Below, one piece after another: positions 1-10,400 of a DNA stretch of 64,000 bases. The DNA comes from Rhodocollybia butyracea. Its lineage: Eukaryota; Basidiomycota; Agaricomycetes; Agaricales; Omphalotaceae. Within the stretch, counting starts at the first letter, position 1. Every line of letters begins with the position of its first letter. A model generated the notes under the pieces. The model saw only the letters and a list, made by a program, of their open reading frames with translations. It was not told the origin of the DNA and did not search any database. The translations under genes and the position numbers were made by a program. The stretch lies in assembly GCA_015501585.1 (NCBI GenBank), contig JADNRY010000181.1, positions 1-64,000 on the forward strand, in the 5' to 3' direction.

Positions 1-503
1 ATACCCAAATAGCGGCCTTGCCACCCATCGCGCCCCTGATGCTTGTAGTAAGCCGCGTTCTGTCAAGAGTCCCCAACTCTGGAGGAAGGAGCTGGGTGAA
101 GCTCTCCAATTCCTGATCGATTTTAAGGCCAAGCACGGTAACTCTATATTCGGTGGACCACTAGTAACAGGCGTTAATAAATAAATCCAACATTGTAGTT
201 GATTCTACCTACCTCAGGAGGCGTGTCTGAGGAATGCTTGAAATCGTACTCTGGATACATTGTCTAATTCTGAGAGATCCATGAGGCCTGAATGCAAGAG
301 GTCTGAATGCATGCCAGAGGGAGAGTCTGGGGGATGCAAAGAGACTGGAGGAGATTGGAGCTCGAATTCTGGGAAGTATGATTCAGGCATGATGGTTGAG
401 GGAGGCGTTGAGCCTGAGGCAGGGGTGGACATTGCATGCATGGCGGAGATGAGCATGGTAATGAAGACGAGCCCAAAGCAATAGATCATGCTGTGGTTAG
501 CAT
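1..503 (-). CDS. PC-x-GW family secreted protein, copy A (partial, start altered)
   Basis: This is the leftmost member of the family and is cut by the window edge. Read on the minus strand, the signal-peptide exon lies at about 489-213, the intron starts with GTAGGTAGAATC (212-201) and ends CTAG (164-161), and the second exon runs from 160 past the edge. It encodes a W-S-T-E-Y-R-V-T-V-L stretch and then LGTLDR, matching copies B, C and E. The ancestral start codon at 503 is followed by a TGA after five codons because one base is missing relative to copies B and C. A downstream ATG at 489 restores the hydrophobic signal sequence. The exon also meets a TGA at 216-214, just before the expected donor, so an earlier donor near 230 or a damaged gene is possible. 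The central motif lies beyond the window. Function unknown; secretion is inferred from the signal peptide. Confidence 0.6.
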
Positions 504-550
504 TGCAAAAGAGCTAGACAGTATTTGGGGAATGTGATGGGTAGAATGGG

Positions 551-660
551 TGAACTGAGCCAGCAGTTAGCCCTTTCGATAAGGTCGCTCCTCTTTTGTA
601 TATCATTGGCCAAAACGGCGCAAACGCAACATGGTGAAACATTTAACAACAAATAAATCT
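551..660 (-). promoter_or_regulatory. Family promoter block of copy A
   Basis: On the minus strand this holds the blocks shared by the family promoters: a CGCCGTTTTGGCCA element, a TATA-like stretch and the initiator-like block GGCTAACTGCTGGCTCAGTT (about 572-553), roughly 50-70 bases before the start. Role inferred from conservation across paralogues. Confidence 0.6.
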
Positions 661-702
661 CAACTCTGTCCCTGGGTCAATGCTGAGGGCATGGCTGCAC
701 AT

Positions 703-1205
703 GGAGGAGGCTGGAGGAGGACCCCTGAAAATACCTACTAGGGTCTTTCGGCAGTTCAGACAAATTTGAGAAAAATTTGGCCAAAACCCTTCTGGATTTC
801 GGACATTTTGGAAGGTTTTCGGATGTTCAGCCTCTCGGTTTTCGGACAAAATTTGAAGAAGATAGTCAAAGGTATAGAGGATTGTGAGTCTGTGGAACAT
901 CAAAAATTGAACACTAGATGATGAACATGCCGCTATATGGTGTTCTAGGTAACCCCATGGGCCCCAAATGCGTCGGGAATACCGGAACTACACTCGAAAA
1001 CTCCAAGAAAACTCAAAAAAAAAACCAAAAAACACCGTGTAGGCGGGCGCTAAAACTACTAAGCGCCGCAGGCCACTCGGTTTTCGGACATTTTTATGTC
1101 CAACGAGGTAAATTTGGCTCAGACATTTTTGCCCAAAATCAAAAAATTTACCGAAAGGCCTTGAGGTGTATTTTCAGGGGTCCTGCTGGAGGAGGCTGGA
1201 GGAGG
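703..1205. mobile_element. About 0.5-kb inverted-repeat insertion (MITE-like) in the A/B intergenic region
   Basis: GGAGGAGG occurs at 703-710 and 1198-1205 around a segment whose ends are inverted copies: GGACCCCTGAAAATAC at 719-734 and its reverse complement at 1168-1183, with weaker inverted similarity extending about 100 bases inward (runs of ATTTCGGACATTTT type). Paralogous upstream regions of copy C (about 4300-4315) and copy E (about 27615-27640) carry the uninterrupted sequence ATGGAGGAGGATACC-like, so this site is an insertion with an 8-bp target duplication, or close to it. No transposase is encoded. The 8-bp duplication would fit a hAT-type non-autonomous element, but GGAGGAGG is repeated at the element ends, so the exact boundary is ambiguous. 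Confidence 0.6.
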
Positions 1206-1399
1206 ATACCAACAGGGTCCCATTTAGGCACAGCCCAGGCTAGCCCAGGCCCGTGTTACAACCTGTTATGACAAGATTTACCGAAATTCATCAAGCGCTA
1301 TAAGATATGTACCAAAGGATTTTGGAAATGCGCTCAGCGTTGACCCCTGTTGACCCGGAGTTGAAATTTGCCTGTTCCACCATACTGCACCCTGCACAG

Positions 1400-1510
1400 T
1401 TGTTACATGTTTCACTGACATGGCGTGTTTGCGCCGTTTTGGTCAGAGATATATAACTTAAAAGAGAGAGGGACCTGATATCAAAGGCTAACTGCTGGCT
1501 CGGTTCACCC
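1400..1510 (+). promoter_or_regulatory. Family promoter block of copy B
   Basis: Contains GTTACATGTTTCACTGACAT, GCGCCGTTTTGGTCA, a TATATAA stretch, GACCTGAT and GGCTAACTGCTGGCTCGGTT in the same order and spacing as in copy C and, inverted, copies A and E. Confidence 0.6.
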
Positions 1511-1560
1511 ACTCTACCCAACACACTACTGAAAGATTCTGACTTTCCAGCTCTTTTGCA

Positions 1561-3730
1561 ATGCTAATCACACCACGCGTCCATTGTTTTGGGCTCGTCA
1601 TTGTCACTCTACTGATCTCCGCTGTGCATACAATGCCCACCCCCGCCTCCTTCAGAGGTCATGGGCGACGACTTCAAGAAAAATCTCGATTTCACTTTTG
1701 GCGACGTGCATTCCCCAGGCTCTCCGCTTCCAGTCCCTCCCCCAGGCTCTCCGCATCCATATGATTCAGACCTGAACCTCTTAGACATTAAAGGGTATCC
1801 AGCCTCCGATTTCAAGCATCCCACAGACAGGCCTCCTCCTCCTGAGGTACTCCCCAAAAACCAGGTAGAATCAACTAGACAATTTTAGATTCATTCATTC
1901 ACGACTATTTCTAGTGGTCCACCAAATGGAGAACTACCGGGATCGGTCATACCGTGCTTGGTACTAATATCGATCAGAAGTTGGAAGAGCTTCACCACGC
2001 TCCCTCCTCTGCGGTTGGGGACTCCTGAAAGAACGGCAATTACTAACAGCATCAGGAGAACAATCCCCAATACCGGGTTTTCAGGGAAATCTAACCGTTA
2101 CACCAATGAACACCCTCAGCCTGATAACCCTGACAACCTAATTCTATTGACCAATACCGATGGCATGTTGATGTTCGCGCTCGAGGGACTTGTAGCTCCT
2201 TGCAAGGACAGGCCTTGTGCTGGGTGCCGTGTGAAGTCGGGGCTGCTTTATTCCACTTCGATTTATCAGCTAAACCGGGAAGGGAGGCCCGAGTCCACGC
2301 CATTCAGACACGCAGAGTACAGTGGGATTCCATTGTTCTTAAAGAATAGACACTATTTATGATCTATTGTTTTAAGATATTCTTTAAGAAATATAAATCC
2401 TCAACAAGTTCTTAACAACTATTCTCCTAGATACCTAAAAGATCTTAAGAAATTTTTCCTTAAGAATATCATGATGCTCTTAAAAACATCTTAACAACAA
2501 TTGATTAAGAAATAGCCATGCCTAAGTTGCGCGCCAGTGCATAAGGATACACTTATCAAGCGAGACGAAACCTGTCATTTGTTCTGTTCTCAGCCACCTC
2601 GCCGCTTGCCTTGCTGACCAGTGCCAAAGTAATACAAAATTATTGCCTGTGTTGCCCAATAGCGCATGGCGCGCTGTTTGAATCCGAGGACTGAGTTGAA
2701 CGCTTTGAAATCACTTTGCATCAAGTACAATACATAGGCAGGAGGGGGGACTCGGGAGGGAGAGGGAAAAGGCAAGAAGACGGCAGCCCACGGTGGTCAA
2801 GCATTTTAAACTTGAAGTACTTCTGTCTATTGTTTAAAAAGACAAAAGGAGATCAGACAAAGCCCGGCTCTTATTTATTGTATTTTCCGAGCGGTGCTTT
2901 GACCCATCACATGGAGAAATGGGCGCTAACACCACTTCGCCTCTTTCCTCTTTCTTTCATCCTCGTTGCGCCGCATCGACTCGTCTGATCCACTGTCCAC
3001 TACTGGGCCCCGCCTACCACCTGGTGTGGTGACTTGTACAACTCACAGACTGTTGACAGCACTGTCCTCAATTGGCCACTGGTGATACAGCACCTTCTCG
3101 GCCCAAAATCAACCCCTGCGCCGCAGTAGCGCCAGGCAAGAGCGAAAGGGAGAATGATAAGATAATGAGACACAGGTAAGTGACTGGTTGCATTAAGCTT
3201 TTTACATGTTCTTTAATGACATCCTTAAGACAGGACTCAAAGCTTTTCACAGTAAGGCTTCAAAATATTCTTAAGAATGCTCTTAATGAGTCCCTTAAGA
3301 TCTTTGCTCGAACCTTTCTATTCTCCTCTATAGCAACTTAAGTATTTTGTAGTCTTTAAGTAGTTTTATATTCTTAAGTAGTTGCAATGTACTTAAAGTA
3401 TAGTGATCATAAATAGAGTCCATTTCCTTAAGAGAATGGAATCCCATTCCTGACGCAGATACACATCTATCACAAAATGAATGGAAGGCGTTTGATGAAC
3501 AATGTTGGGAACAGTTCCCTCTAGAGAAGTTTAAGGATCCGCAGTGGGGGGAGCTGAAAAGAGAGATCGATGTCCGGGATAAAAGTGAAATAGACCTAAC
3601 GAAAAAAAGAAAAGCGGAATCGACCGAGGCTTCCGACAAAAGGAAGAAAAAACAGAAGGGATTGGAGGAACAGCATAGGGGACCACAGAGGTTGAGACCA
3701 TTAGCCCTAGCATCGCGACCACAGCAATAG
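1561..3730 (+). pseudogene. PC-x-GW family copy B, split by a transposon
   Basis: The signal-peptide exon starts at 1561 (MLITPRVHCFGLVIV...) and ends at a donor after 1864; the intron 1865-1914 ends TTTCTAG; the domain exon starts at 1915. The domain reads through a YTN motif and CKDRPCAGC, and is then interrupted at about 2317 by an inserted element. Homology resumes at 3453 with N-E-W-K-A-F-D-E-Q, continues through W-E-Q-F-P-L-E-K-F and a Lys-rich tail, and ends at TAG 3728-3730. The 304-base first exon is one base out of frame (an extra T near 1651), and the second has an extra A near 1987 relative to copy A. Even without these the insertion destroys the gene. Its nearest relative is copy C, with which it also shares downstream flank sequence. 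Confidence 0.85.
2310..3459. mobile_element. Non-autonomous terminal-inverted-repeat DNA transposon in copy B
   Basis: ACGCAGA at 2310-2316 and 3453-3459 flank an element of about 1.13 kb. Its ends are long inverted repeats: left end TACAGTGGGATTCCATT... with CTATTTATGATC about 40 bases in, right end the inverse, CAGGAATGGGATTCCATT... with the same CTATTTATGATC. Both subterminal regions (about 2360-2515 and 3195-3345) are packed with short CTTAAGAA/TTCTTAAG repeats. The interior shows no transposase. The 7-8 bp direct repeat and the CAGTGGG-like terminus suggest a hAT-type non-autonomous element; the superfamily is inference. Joining the flanks at the direct repeat restores alignment with copy C, which confirms an insertion. 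Confidence 0.85.
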
Positions 3731-4377
3731 TAGATGGGAAGAGTAAAACACTGATTAACGAATCCAAATCTACCTCTCCATTTACCCCATCATAGTACTA
3801 CTTACTTACTTGCCAACAAGTAGTAAAGTTCTCTTGCCACTATATGCGCTCGATTTGTCCCGCGCTACATCCTGCGCCGCAATCAAGTTCACTTGGCGCA
3901 TCTGTACTCCTCAAATGGTACGAACACCCCCTTCCAAAGTTCCTACCACGTAAGGTCTCCAGACTTCCATTTTATCTGAGATAATACATTCGATTGTGTC
4001 CTAGAGTGGGCAACTATATGATGCATGGCACAGTCTTGCCTACTCTTGCTCAGCTACACCGAAATCAGCTACTTGGCTTTCAAGCTGTCCTGGAAAGAGA
4101 CGATCATTGTTTGGCATATGAATTCGGAGAAACAGTGTGTGGAACGTGTCATGCCTTGCTGCTTCAATCTTGAAAGAAGGTCTCTTAAACGTAGAGTTTC
4201 CAAAATATTTTGATATCTTGTAACTTGTTACTTGTACTTAGATGAATTTCGGTAAATCTTGTCCAAGCACAGGCCTAGGCTGTGCCTAAATGGGACCCTG
4301 TTGATATCCTCCTCCATGCGCTCAGTGGCGACCCGAAGTTGAAATTTATTTGTTCCGCCATGCCGCATCCTGCACGG
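3731..4377. other. Intergenic, duplicated flank
   Basis: No supported gene. Positions 3770-3945 are similar to 6232-6420 downstream of copy C, so the duplication that produced B and C included about 180 bases of 3' flank. Positions 4240-4315 match the 1195-1290 region in inverted orientation. Confidence 0.6.
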
Positions 4378-4496
4378 TTGTTACATGTTTCACTGACATA
4401 TCGTAGCATATCGTGCTTGCGCCGTTTTGGCCAATGATTATATATAAAAGGCAGAGCGACCTGATGGAAAGGGCTAACTGCTGGTTCAGTTCACCC
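4378..4496 (+). promoter_or_regulatory. Family promoter block of copy C
   Basis: The clearest copy of the shared promoter: GTTACATGTTTCACTGACAT, then GCGCCGTTTTGGCCA, TATATATAAAAG, GACCTGAT and GGCTAACTGCTGGTTCAGTT (4472-4491), 25-26 bases before the ATG at 4517. Confidence 0.65.
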
Positions 4497-4516
4497 TCTT
4501 TACCCACTCTTTTGCG

Positions 4517-5689
4517 ATGCTAATCACACCAGGTATCCATTGCTTTGGGCTCGTCATTGTTGCCGAGCTCATCTCCGCTGTGCACGCAATACCCGTCCCT
4601 GCTTCAGGCTCAACGCCTCCATCAACGTTCATGCATCTCGAAGAACTCAACTCGTTCAACTTATTTGGAAACATATAAGTATCCCCCACTCTCTCCCCAA
4701 AACCCCGATTACTCCTTAGATTTCGTGCCCCCACGCTCTCCCTCTCCCTCAACCCCCATTCACTCCTCAGATGCGCCTCCTCCTCCAGAGCACGATATAA
4801 TCACTGGAAGGTAGAATCAACTAGACAATTCTGGTTTCATTTATTCACCACTATTAGTAGAATCACGCTTCAGGCTCAAAGTCTCCCTCAGCCGCTGTGC
4901 ACCCCTTGTCCAAATCTGGCCATACCCATTCCCCGAACTCTCCACTCTCTCCACCTCCCCAAGGTTCTCCCTTGCATTCAGGCCTCCCGGATCCCTCAGA
5001 GGTAAGATCAATTAGACAATTTTGGATTCATTTACTCACGACTATTACTATACTAGTGGTGGTCCACCGCATACAGAATTACCGTGTCTGGTCTTGCTGA
5101 GCTTTCTCATATCGATCAGAGCTTGAAGGACTTTGACACGCGCCCTCCTTTGAAGTTGGGGGCTCTTGACAGAAACTGGATTACTAATAGCATCGTGAAC
5201 GCCATCCGCGCGACCAAGAAAAGTAACCAGGGCAGTCCCATTGAGGAACAGCCAAGGTTCGACTTTTCAGGGGAATCTAACCGTTACACCAATGATTACC
5301 CTGCTGCTGCTGACAGCCAAGTTCCATTGACCAGCACCAAAGACAATATGGTAATGCTTGTGCTCGAGGGACTTGAAGGTTCTTGCAAGGACAGGCCTTG
5401 TGCTGGGTGTGTCTTGAAGTCGGGGAACTTTGTTTTCACTTCGATTTATCGACCAGACCCGGACAGGTGGCGCGGCGTATTCAGATATACAAATGCACCT
5501 CACTATTCAACGAACGAATGGAAGATGTTTGATGAACAATTTTGGGATCGGTTTCCTCTAGAGAAGATCCAGGAGCCGCAGTGGGCAAAAGTGAAAAGAG
5601 ATATTGATCGCCGGGATAAAGACAAGATAGACCGACTCGGAAAGGCCGCGGCGGCTTCCTCTCAAAAGAAACTAGCGACACGACACTAG
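4517..5689 (+). pseudogene. PC-x-GW family copy C, three exons, premature stop in exon 1
   Basis: Exon 1 (4517-4810) encodes a signal peptide (MLITPGIHCFGLVIV...) but stops at TAA 4676-4678. A proline-rich stretch like the copy B linker continues in another frame to the donor at 4810. A family-type intron (4811-4860) leads to a second linker exon (4861-5001, 47 codons, Ser/Pro rich), then another family-type intron (5002-5056) and the domain exon 5057-5689 (211 codons). The domain is intact: LGALDRNW, YTNDYP, CKDRPCAGC, FDEQFWDRFPLEK and a short basic tail. The tandem linker exon, each copy followed by its own family intron, looks like an internal exon-intron duplication. Because exon 1 is broken, the gene may make only a 53-residue secreted peptide, or the break may be a sequencing error. 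No catalytic motif recognised. Confidence 0.65.
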
Positions 5690-6655
5690 AGTAAAACAGT
5701 GGAAGTAGTAGAGAGTAGTAGTGGTAGCAGTGGTAGTAGTCGTAGTAGTCGTAGTATAACCGACGTGGTCCCGTTTAGGAACAGCCGGGCCCCAGCCACA
5801 TGTATCGCGCCTGGGATGCATTGTGTGTTTATGTAACTATGAAAATTTCCGAAAAAGGAAGTCGTGCACGTTGCTACGTACCAGTTGTTTACTCATCTGT
5901 GTACTATCCCAGCGATTCCCACTAGTATAGATAATGCTTGTCCGTTTGGTCTATTCTTCTAAATCTCCTGACATTGCTGCATCTAGAATTCAACGGTGAA
6001 GAGAGCATTGTGAGTTCAAATTTCTATCTAATACTAATAGCAATTCTAGTCCACTCAAACGTTGGACGTCTGGACTACTACTCAATACTCAGTGTATCTG
6101 CCGTAACTCAGTACTCAGGCCTCAAGCTCAAGCTAAGCAGTTTTTGCCTCCATCAAATCCTTCAACGCCGTTCTTTCCTCATCCCCTCTTCCAAACTCTT
6201 AATCCTATTTGGACGAATCCTCATCGACATTAACCTACCTCTCCATTTATCCCATAATGGTACCACTTAATGCCAAAAAGCAATAAAGTTCTCTTGCCAC
6301 GACATGCACTACATCCCGCTCCGCAATCCAGTTCATTGGCACATCGGGATAAGATTCCGCCCAATCCAATGCTAGCTAGGTACTCCTCAAATGGTACGAA
6401 CTTATGCACCCCCTCCCAAGTTCTTATCTGCTACCGCGGTAAATGCCCTCGAAGCCGACATAGTCTATGACTACTGGAAAATCTCGGCCTGCAGCCTCCG
6501 AAATGTTATCGAAAAGCCACATGCTGAAATGACTGATGTCTTCGACGGTGATAAGAGGAGGTTTCCTTTTTCCTAATTAGAAACGATGGACTTGAGAAAG
6601 CAGATACAGGTTACCACTAGCAGGGCGGCGTCAATCTACATGAACGAATCATACG
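5690..6655. other. Intergenic with trinucleotide repeat and duplicated flank
   Basis: No supported gene. An impure GTA/GTG trinucleotide repeat (5700-5757) follows the copy C stop. Positions 6232-6420 are similar to 3770-3945 behind copy B. Short open frames here have no coding character. Confidence 0.55.
5700..5757 (+). repeat. Impure (GTA)n/(GTG)n microsatellite
   Basis: A run of GTAGTAGTGGTAGCAGTGG-type triplets directly after the stop codon of copy C. Confidence 0.8.
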
Positions 6656-6660
6656 ACTGT

Positions 6661-7105
6661 TCTTCAGGTACAAAAATCCCATCGACAAGCATATCGACGT
6701 ATGGGCAAGCTGTAAGTAATATTGAACTCTTCATCCCTTGCGCAATGTAAAATCATATATCGTTCCTTTTGCCCAAGCGCGAAATGATATTTTCTATTCT
6801 AATTTCCTCATTTCAAAGCATACGTCGTGTTGCCTCAGTATAATGCTGCATACCAGGCAATTTCGTACGCCCGGATCCCAAAGAGCAACTTGTTCTTCTC
6901 GCCAAGCGCTAACGAGGCGATGTTGATCCATGCATCATACACACCATGGAAAGCTCGGTACCGGTGCAGGTCGTCCTGGCTGTCTTGCCAGCCTTGGATC
7001 CATGTGACGTTGGGGAGTTTCGCAAGATGTAGGGCACGGGGAAAAGGTGAGATTGCAGGTGAGGATTCGGATGCGGTATCGGTGGCTTGATGATAGTGCG
7101 GTGAT
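6661..7105 (-). pseudogene. NmrA-like NAD(P)-binding protein relic
   Basis: On the minus strand a frame at 7100-6835 encodes ALHLAKLPNVTWIQGWQDSQ and, after more family-like residues, LGEKNKLLFGIRAYEIAWYA, the arrangement of the middle of NmrA-like family proteins (LxxLPNVxxVQGD, then LGEKxxxxQGIRAFEIAK). Just downstream TGA and TAG codons interrupt a Y.GNTTYALK stretch, and a further fragment reading CPYVDMLVDGIFVPEEQ appears in another frame at about 6712-6662. The Rossmann GxxGxxG start is missing. This is a truncated, multiply broken copy and not a working gene. NmrA-like proteins bind NAD(P) and act as redox sensors or reductases; no activity is expected here. Confidence 0.6.
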
Positions 7106-8559
7106 GTCGCATCGCCAAGGGAGCATGAAGGTAAGTAGATGCATATATGCATATGCTTGACCCCATTGGTAAGATACCTTCAACTACTGGTAATTCCTTG
7201 GGCGTCAGCATCCCACAATCACAACAATCTACTTTGATTCCGCCATGAAGAAAAGCCTGAGCCTCTGTTAAAGTAGGTTCTGTCTTTGGAGCCTGTACTC
7301 ACGCCTTAAATAGGCATTCAATCTAAATGATTACGGATAGCACGAATACTAAGTATCTCGGCCGAACACTTGCATTTGCAAGCTGGATGAGACTGAAAAG
7401 ACCACTTTTACGAAACCCCACCGCAGTCTGTTACTTACACATATACATATTCGACGGCCGTTTACTAAAAAATCTCTCTGTGAAGTAAATCTGCCACCAT
7501 TCCTGCCCTTTTCCTGCCTCGCCGCAACCGAGGAAAGGCCATACCATACAACCGAGGGAAGCCCATATCATCCAATCTAAAGTGATAACCCCAGATAATC
7601 GATAACGTCTTTCTGTCATCTTCGGTCCGCATTCAGATCTAGTCAGAGTTTGCTCTGACCTCAGCCTAACCTCCCCAGACCTTGGCTCCCTCCGACGTCA
7701 GAACAGAGGTAGCAACGACTCCTCTTGCCATCACTGAGTGTGTGTATATGCATGTAGGTCATGGCATAAAAGTAGACTCGAACCAGTCCCCTGCTAAAGT
7801 TGTGATGTGAAAATCACATCCACGACATGGCTGATCTCAGTCATCAAAGTGTCCAAAAGAAATGACTGGCTCGAGTCTAGCATAAAAAGTAAACTATTAT
7901 TGTGAGCCCTGTCCGTGTATCTACCTTGTCTGAAGCTCTCCTGGTTGCTCCGTATGATCGCTCTGTATCCCCTTCATGGCGATGCATCGTTGCACAGGCA
8001 TAAACATTACAGAGGTCAGAACAAGAAGCTTAAGAAAGTCCATAATCCAGACAGGGTGTTATCCCGACTCCCAGTGTTGTAACCCGACTCACAGTGTTGG
8101 TGAAGTGAATTCTTTATGAGCTGGAGAGGAAAGAACTCACGTTGTCAAAATGCCAGTTCAGGCTACCAGACTCAAATAGGTTTGAATTTGGTTCGCCAAA
8201 CATGCTCGTTAGCAACATGGTTTTATTATTTTATATTCGAAATATTGGAGAACGAGCCTGAACGAATAGGCCCAGGTAGGCCCACCCATAAACGGAACTT
8301 TGGAGAGCTTTCAAGGGGCCGGCCATCTCGTTGTTTCAAGCTACTTAGAAGGATTTGAAATTTATTCAATACTCATATCCGGAAGTATCCTCGAGCAGTT
8401 GTACTGAAGTTGTACTGAGCGCACAAGGCTTGCAACTCTTTCCAGCTCTATATACTGAACTAGGCCTCCAACCACTGTCTAATTAATGAAGAAAGTAGCC
8501 ACGTTCCACATGTTCGACCAGACGACCAGGGGTTATTCGCTTGTTTCGCCATGCGTCTA
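7106..8559. other. Intergenic; inverted repeat and short direct repeat
   Basis: No supported gene. A 27-28 base inverted repeat pair lies at 7761-7788 and 7864-7890. A 17-19 base unit (CCCGACTCCCAGTGTTG type) occurs twice at about 8063-8098. Confidence 0.5.
7761..7890. repeat. Inverted-repeat hairpin element of about 130 bp
   Basis: AGTAGACTCGAACCAGTC on the left pairs with GACTGGCTCGAGTCTA on the right, and the similarity extends through an ATGGCATAAAA block. An internal perfect palindrome GATGTGAAAATCACATC sits between. It could be a small MITE or solo hairpin; function unknown. Confidence 0.55.
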
Positions 8560-8650
8560 TTTGCGCCAATAATAATGATAAGTATATACACTCTATATAA
8601 ACCTAGTGATGGCGCAAAAACTTCCTAACCGCTGGCTCAGTTCGCCCACT
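8560..8650 (+). promoter_or_regulatory. Family promoter block of copy D
   Basis: More diverged than in copies A-C: TTTGCGCCAA, a CTATATAAAC TATA box (8591-8600) and CTAACCGCTGGCTCAGTTCG (8625-8644), 45 bases before the ATG. Confidence 0.5.
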
Positions 8651-8688
8651 TTACTCAACACACTCGAAGTCTCTCCAGTTCTTTTCCG

Positions 8689-9585
8689 ATGCTGATAATA
8701 CCACATATACTCTGCGTTGGCTTTGTCTTCTTCGCTATGCTCATCTCCATTGTGCATGCAATGCCTGCTCCTATTCTCCTCGGGCCCCTCGCGCTTCGCG
8801 CTCCCTCTGGGAATACCCCACCCGAGAACACCCTTGCTCCCATCACAAACATCGCGCAATTGGAACCCCTTGGTTCCATCAACGATATTGTTCGTGGCCC
8901 TTCCCCGGGGATTTCTATAACAGAGGTAGAATTAACTCGTCAATTTTGGTTCCATTCATTCACGACGTACTACTAGGCCAACCTCATATATAGAGTTACT
9001 GTGCTTGAAATTGACATTACGGACTTCAAACAACTTGCCAGTATGGATTTCACCAAATTCCCTCATATAACGGTTGGAGATGGTCTCAGAAGGGCACTTG
9101 GTTCGTTCATTTCTAAGGCAATAGGCCAACCGGGAGAGTACCGCTACACCAACCCACTTACTAAAGAGAAAATCGCGCCCTTGTCGACGATTGTTTTTGC
9201 GGTCGAGGCGCTAGGAAATGGCGTTACCGTTTGCGGTGGTGATCCATGTGTTGGGTGGCGCAGTTCCGATGGTACTCCCATTGTTATGGCTTCGATCTTT
9301 CAGATAGACCCAAAAAAGGCCACGCCCCTAGTAAGGTTGGTACATAATGCGCAAAGTCAAAGTGACCAACTGCACAGTATAAGTGCCCAACACAAGGAAA
9401 CAATTGATAAACACGATATGCTTGATGCAGATTTTTGGTTATTTTTCCCGCGGAGGAAATTTGAGCAGGGGTGGGCGGGCCTGAAGAAAGAGATCGAGGT
9501 TAGGATCAAAAGCAACGCTGGAAGAGAGGGAAAACTTTCCAGGCAAGGCAGTGCGACGAGTCGGGACTACCACCAAGGACAGTAA
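8689..9585 (+). CDS. PC-x-GW family secreted protein, copy D (intact)
   Basis: Exon 1 is 8689-8925 (79 codons), the intron 8926-8976 runs from GTAGAATTAACT to TACTACTAG, and exon 2 is 8977-9585, giving 281 residues in one unbroken frame with phase-0 splicing. Residues 1-24 form a signal peptide (charge-poor start, VGFVFFAMLISIVHA). A Pro-rich linker follows to about residue 79. The domain shows RVTVLEID, FTKFPHITVGDGLRR, RYTNP, VFAVEALGNGV, CGGDPCVGW, FQIDP and DADFWLFFPRRKFEQGWAGL, then a basic Ser/Arg tail. Three Cys occur in or near the signal peptide and motif; the paired Cys of C-x3-PC could form a disulphide. No enzyme family recognised. It stands alone between intergenic stretches, downstream of copy C in the same orientation. 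Confidence 0.8.
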
Positions 9586-10400
9586 ATACACTAAAAGAGT
9601 AATGACTACGTACCGGAAACAAACTGTCAAGGCGCTTTTGTTCTTGGGCGCAACGTCAAATCTAAATAAAGATATTCTTACTTGGTCTACTGCCGTTTTC
9701 ATAATTTCGTGAAAAGAACTCGTGTCCTAATATCACTACTGATTAACCTTTTTTTTCAGAACACGTATCAGCCTACATCTCCTCCCAGCAAAGTTTTCAA
9801 GTTTTTCAAGTTGAAAAAAGGTTTTATTCACCTTGTGTTCAAGTTTGTTCAAATTCACAGACGAAGATAGCTATGATAAGAAGTATGTCTGGATGAGTTT
9901 AACCTTCATAGTGTAAAAATGGTGGTAGCTACCTCTGTACATTATTTAGATACTATAACTTCTAAACAGGTGTAACCGCACGCCTGGGCCATGAAAGCGC
10001 AAAAGAAAGCTGCGGCGCATTAGATCCATCCACCGCAAGAACATCAATCTACTCCAAGTCTAGCAACAGTTTGTCGATCAACTCTGCAGCCCCTGAGAGG
10101 TGCATAACTTTGGCACAGGTACAGTGCAGTACCGTGGATTCGGCATCGGAACTAGACCATTCGAGTGGTCAATTAGAGTGATTTCAGTTGGAACACGGTA
10201 TTGTCTGTGTCGGTTGGGGGGAAATGCATGCACTTGATACGGATACGTGTTCTGACAAAAAGGTTAACCAATAATGATGTTAGAAGAGCTAACGCTCTTA
10301 CTGGTCGGCGTCCGGAACATGGGACAGCGCTACACTAAGCGAGTCGAAGAGTTGGGGCACATGAGTACACGAAACAAACCTATTTTCGGCACAGTGGACT
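9586..10400. other. Intergenic, no gene seen
   Basis: AT-rich sequence with only short open frames; no protein similarity recognised. Confidence 0.5.

Noticed and set aside
2716..2988. 90-codon frame inside the copy B insertion
   Set aside because: No protein character and entirely within the non-autonomous element.
7765..7860. tRNA-like sequence on the minus strand (GGTTCGAGTCTA and a hairpin)
   Set aside because: The T loop does not have seven bases with a proper stem, and no D arm or acceptor stem pairs; the signal is explained by the inverted repeat.
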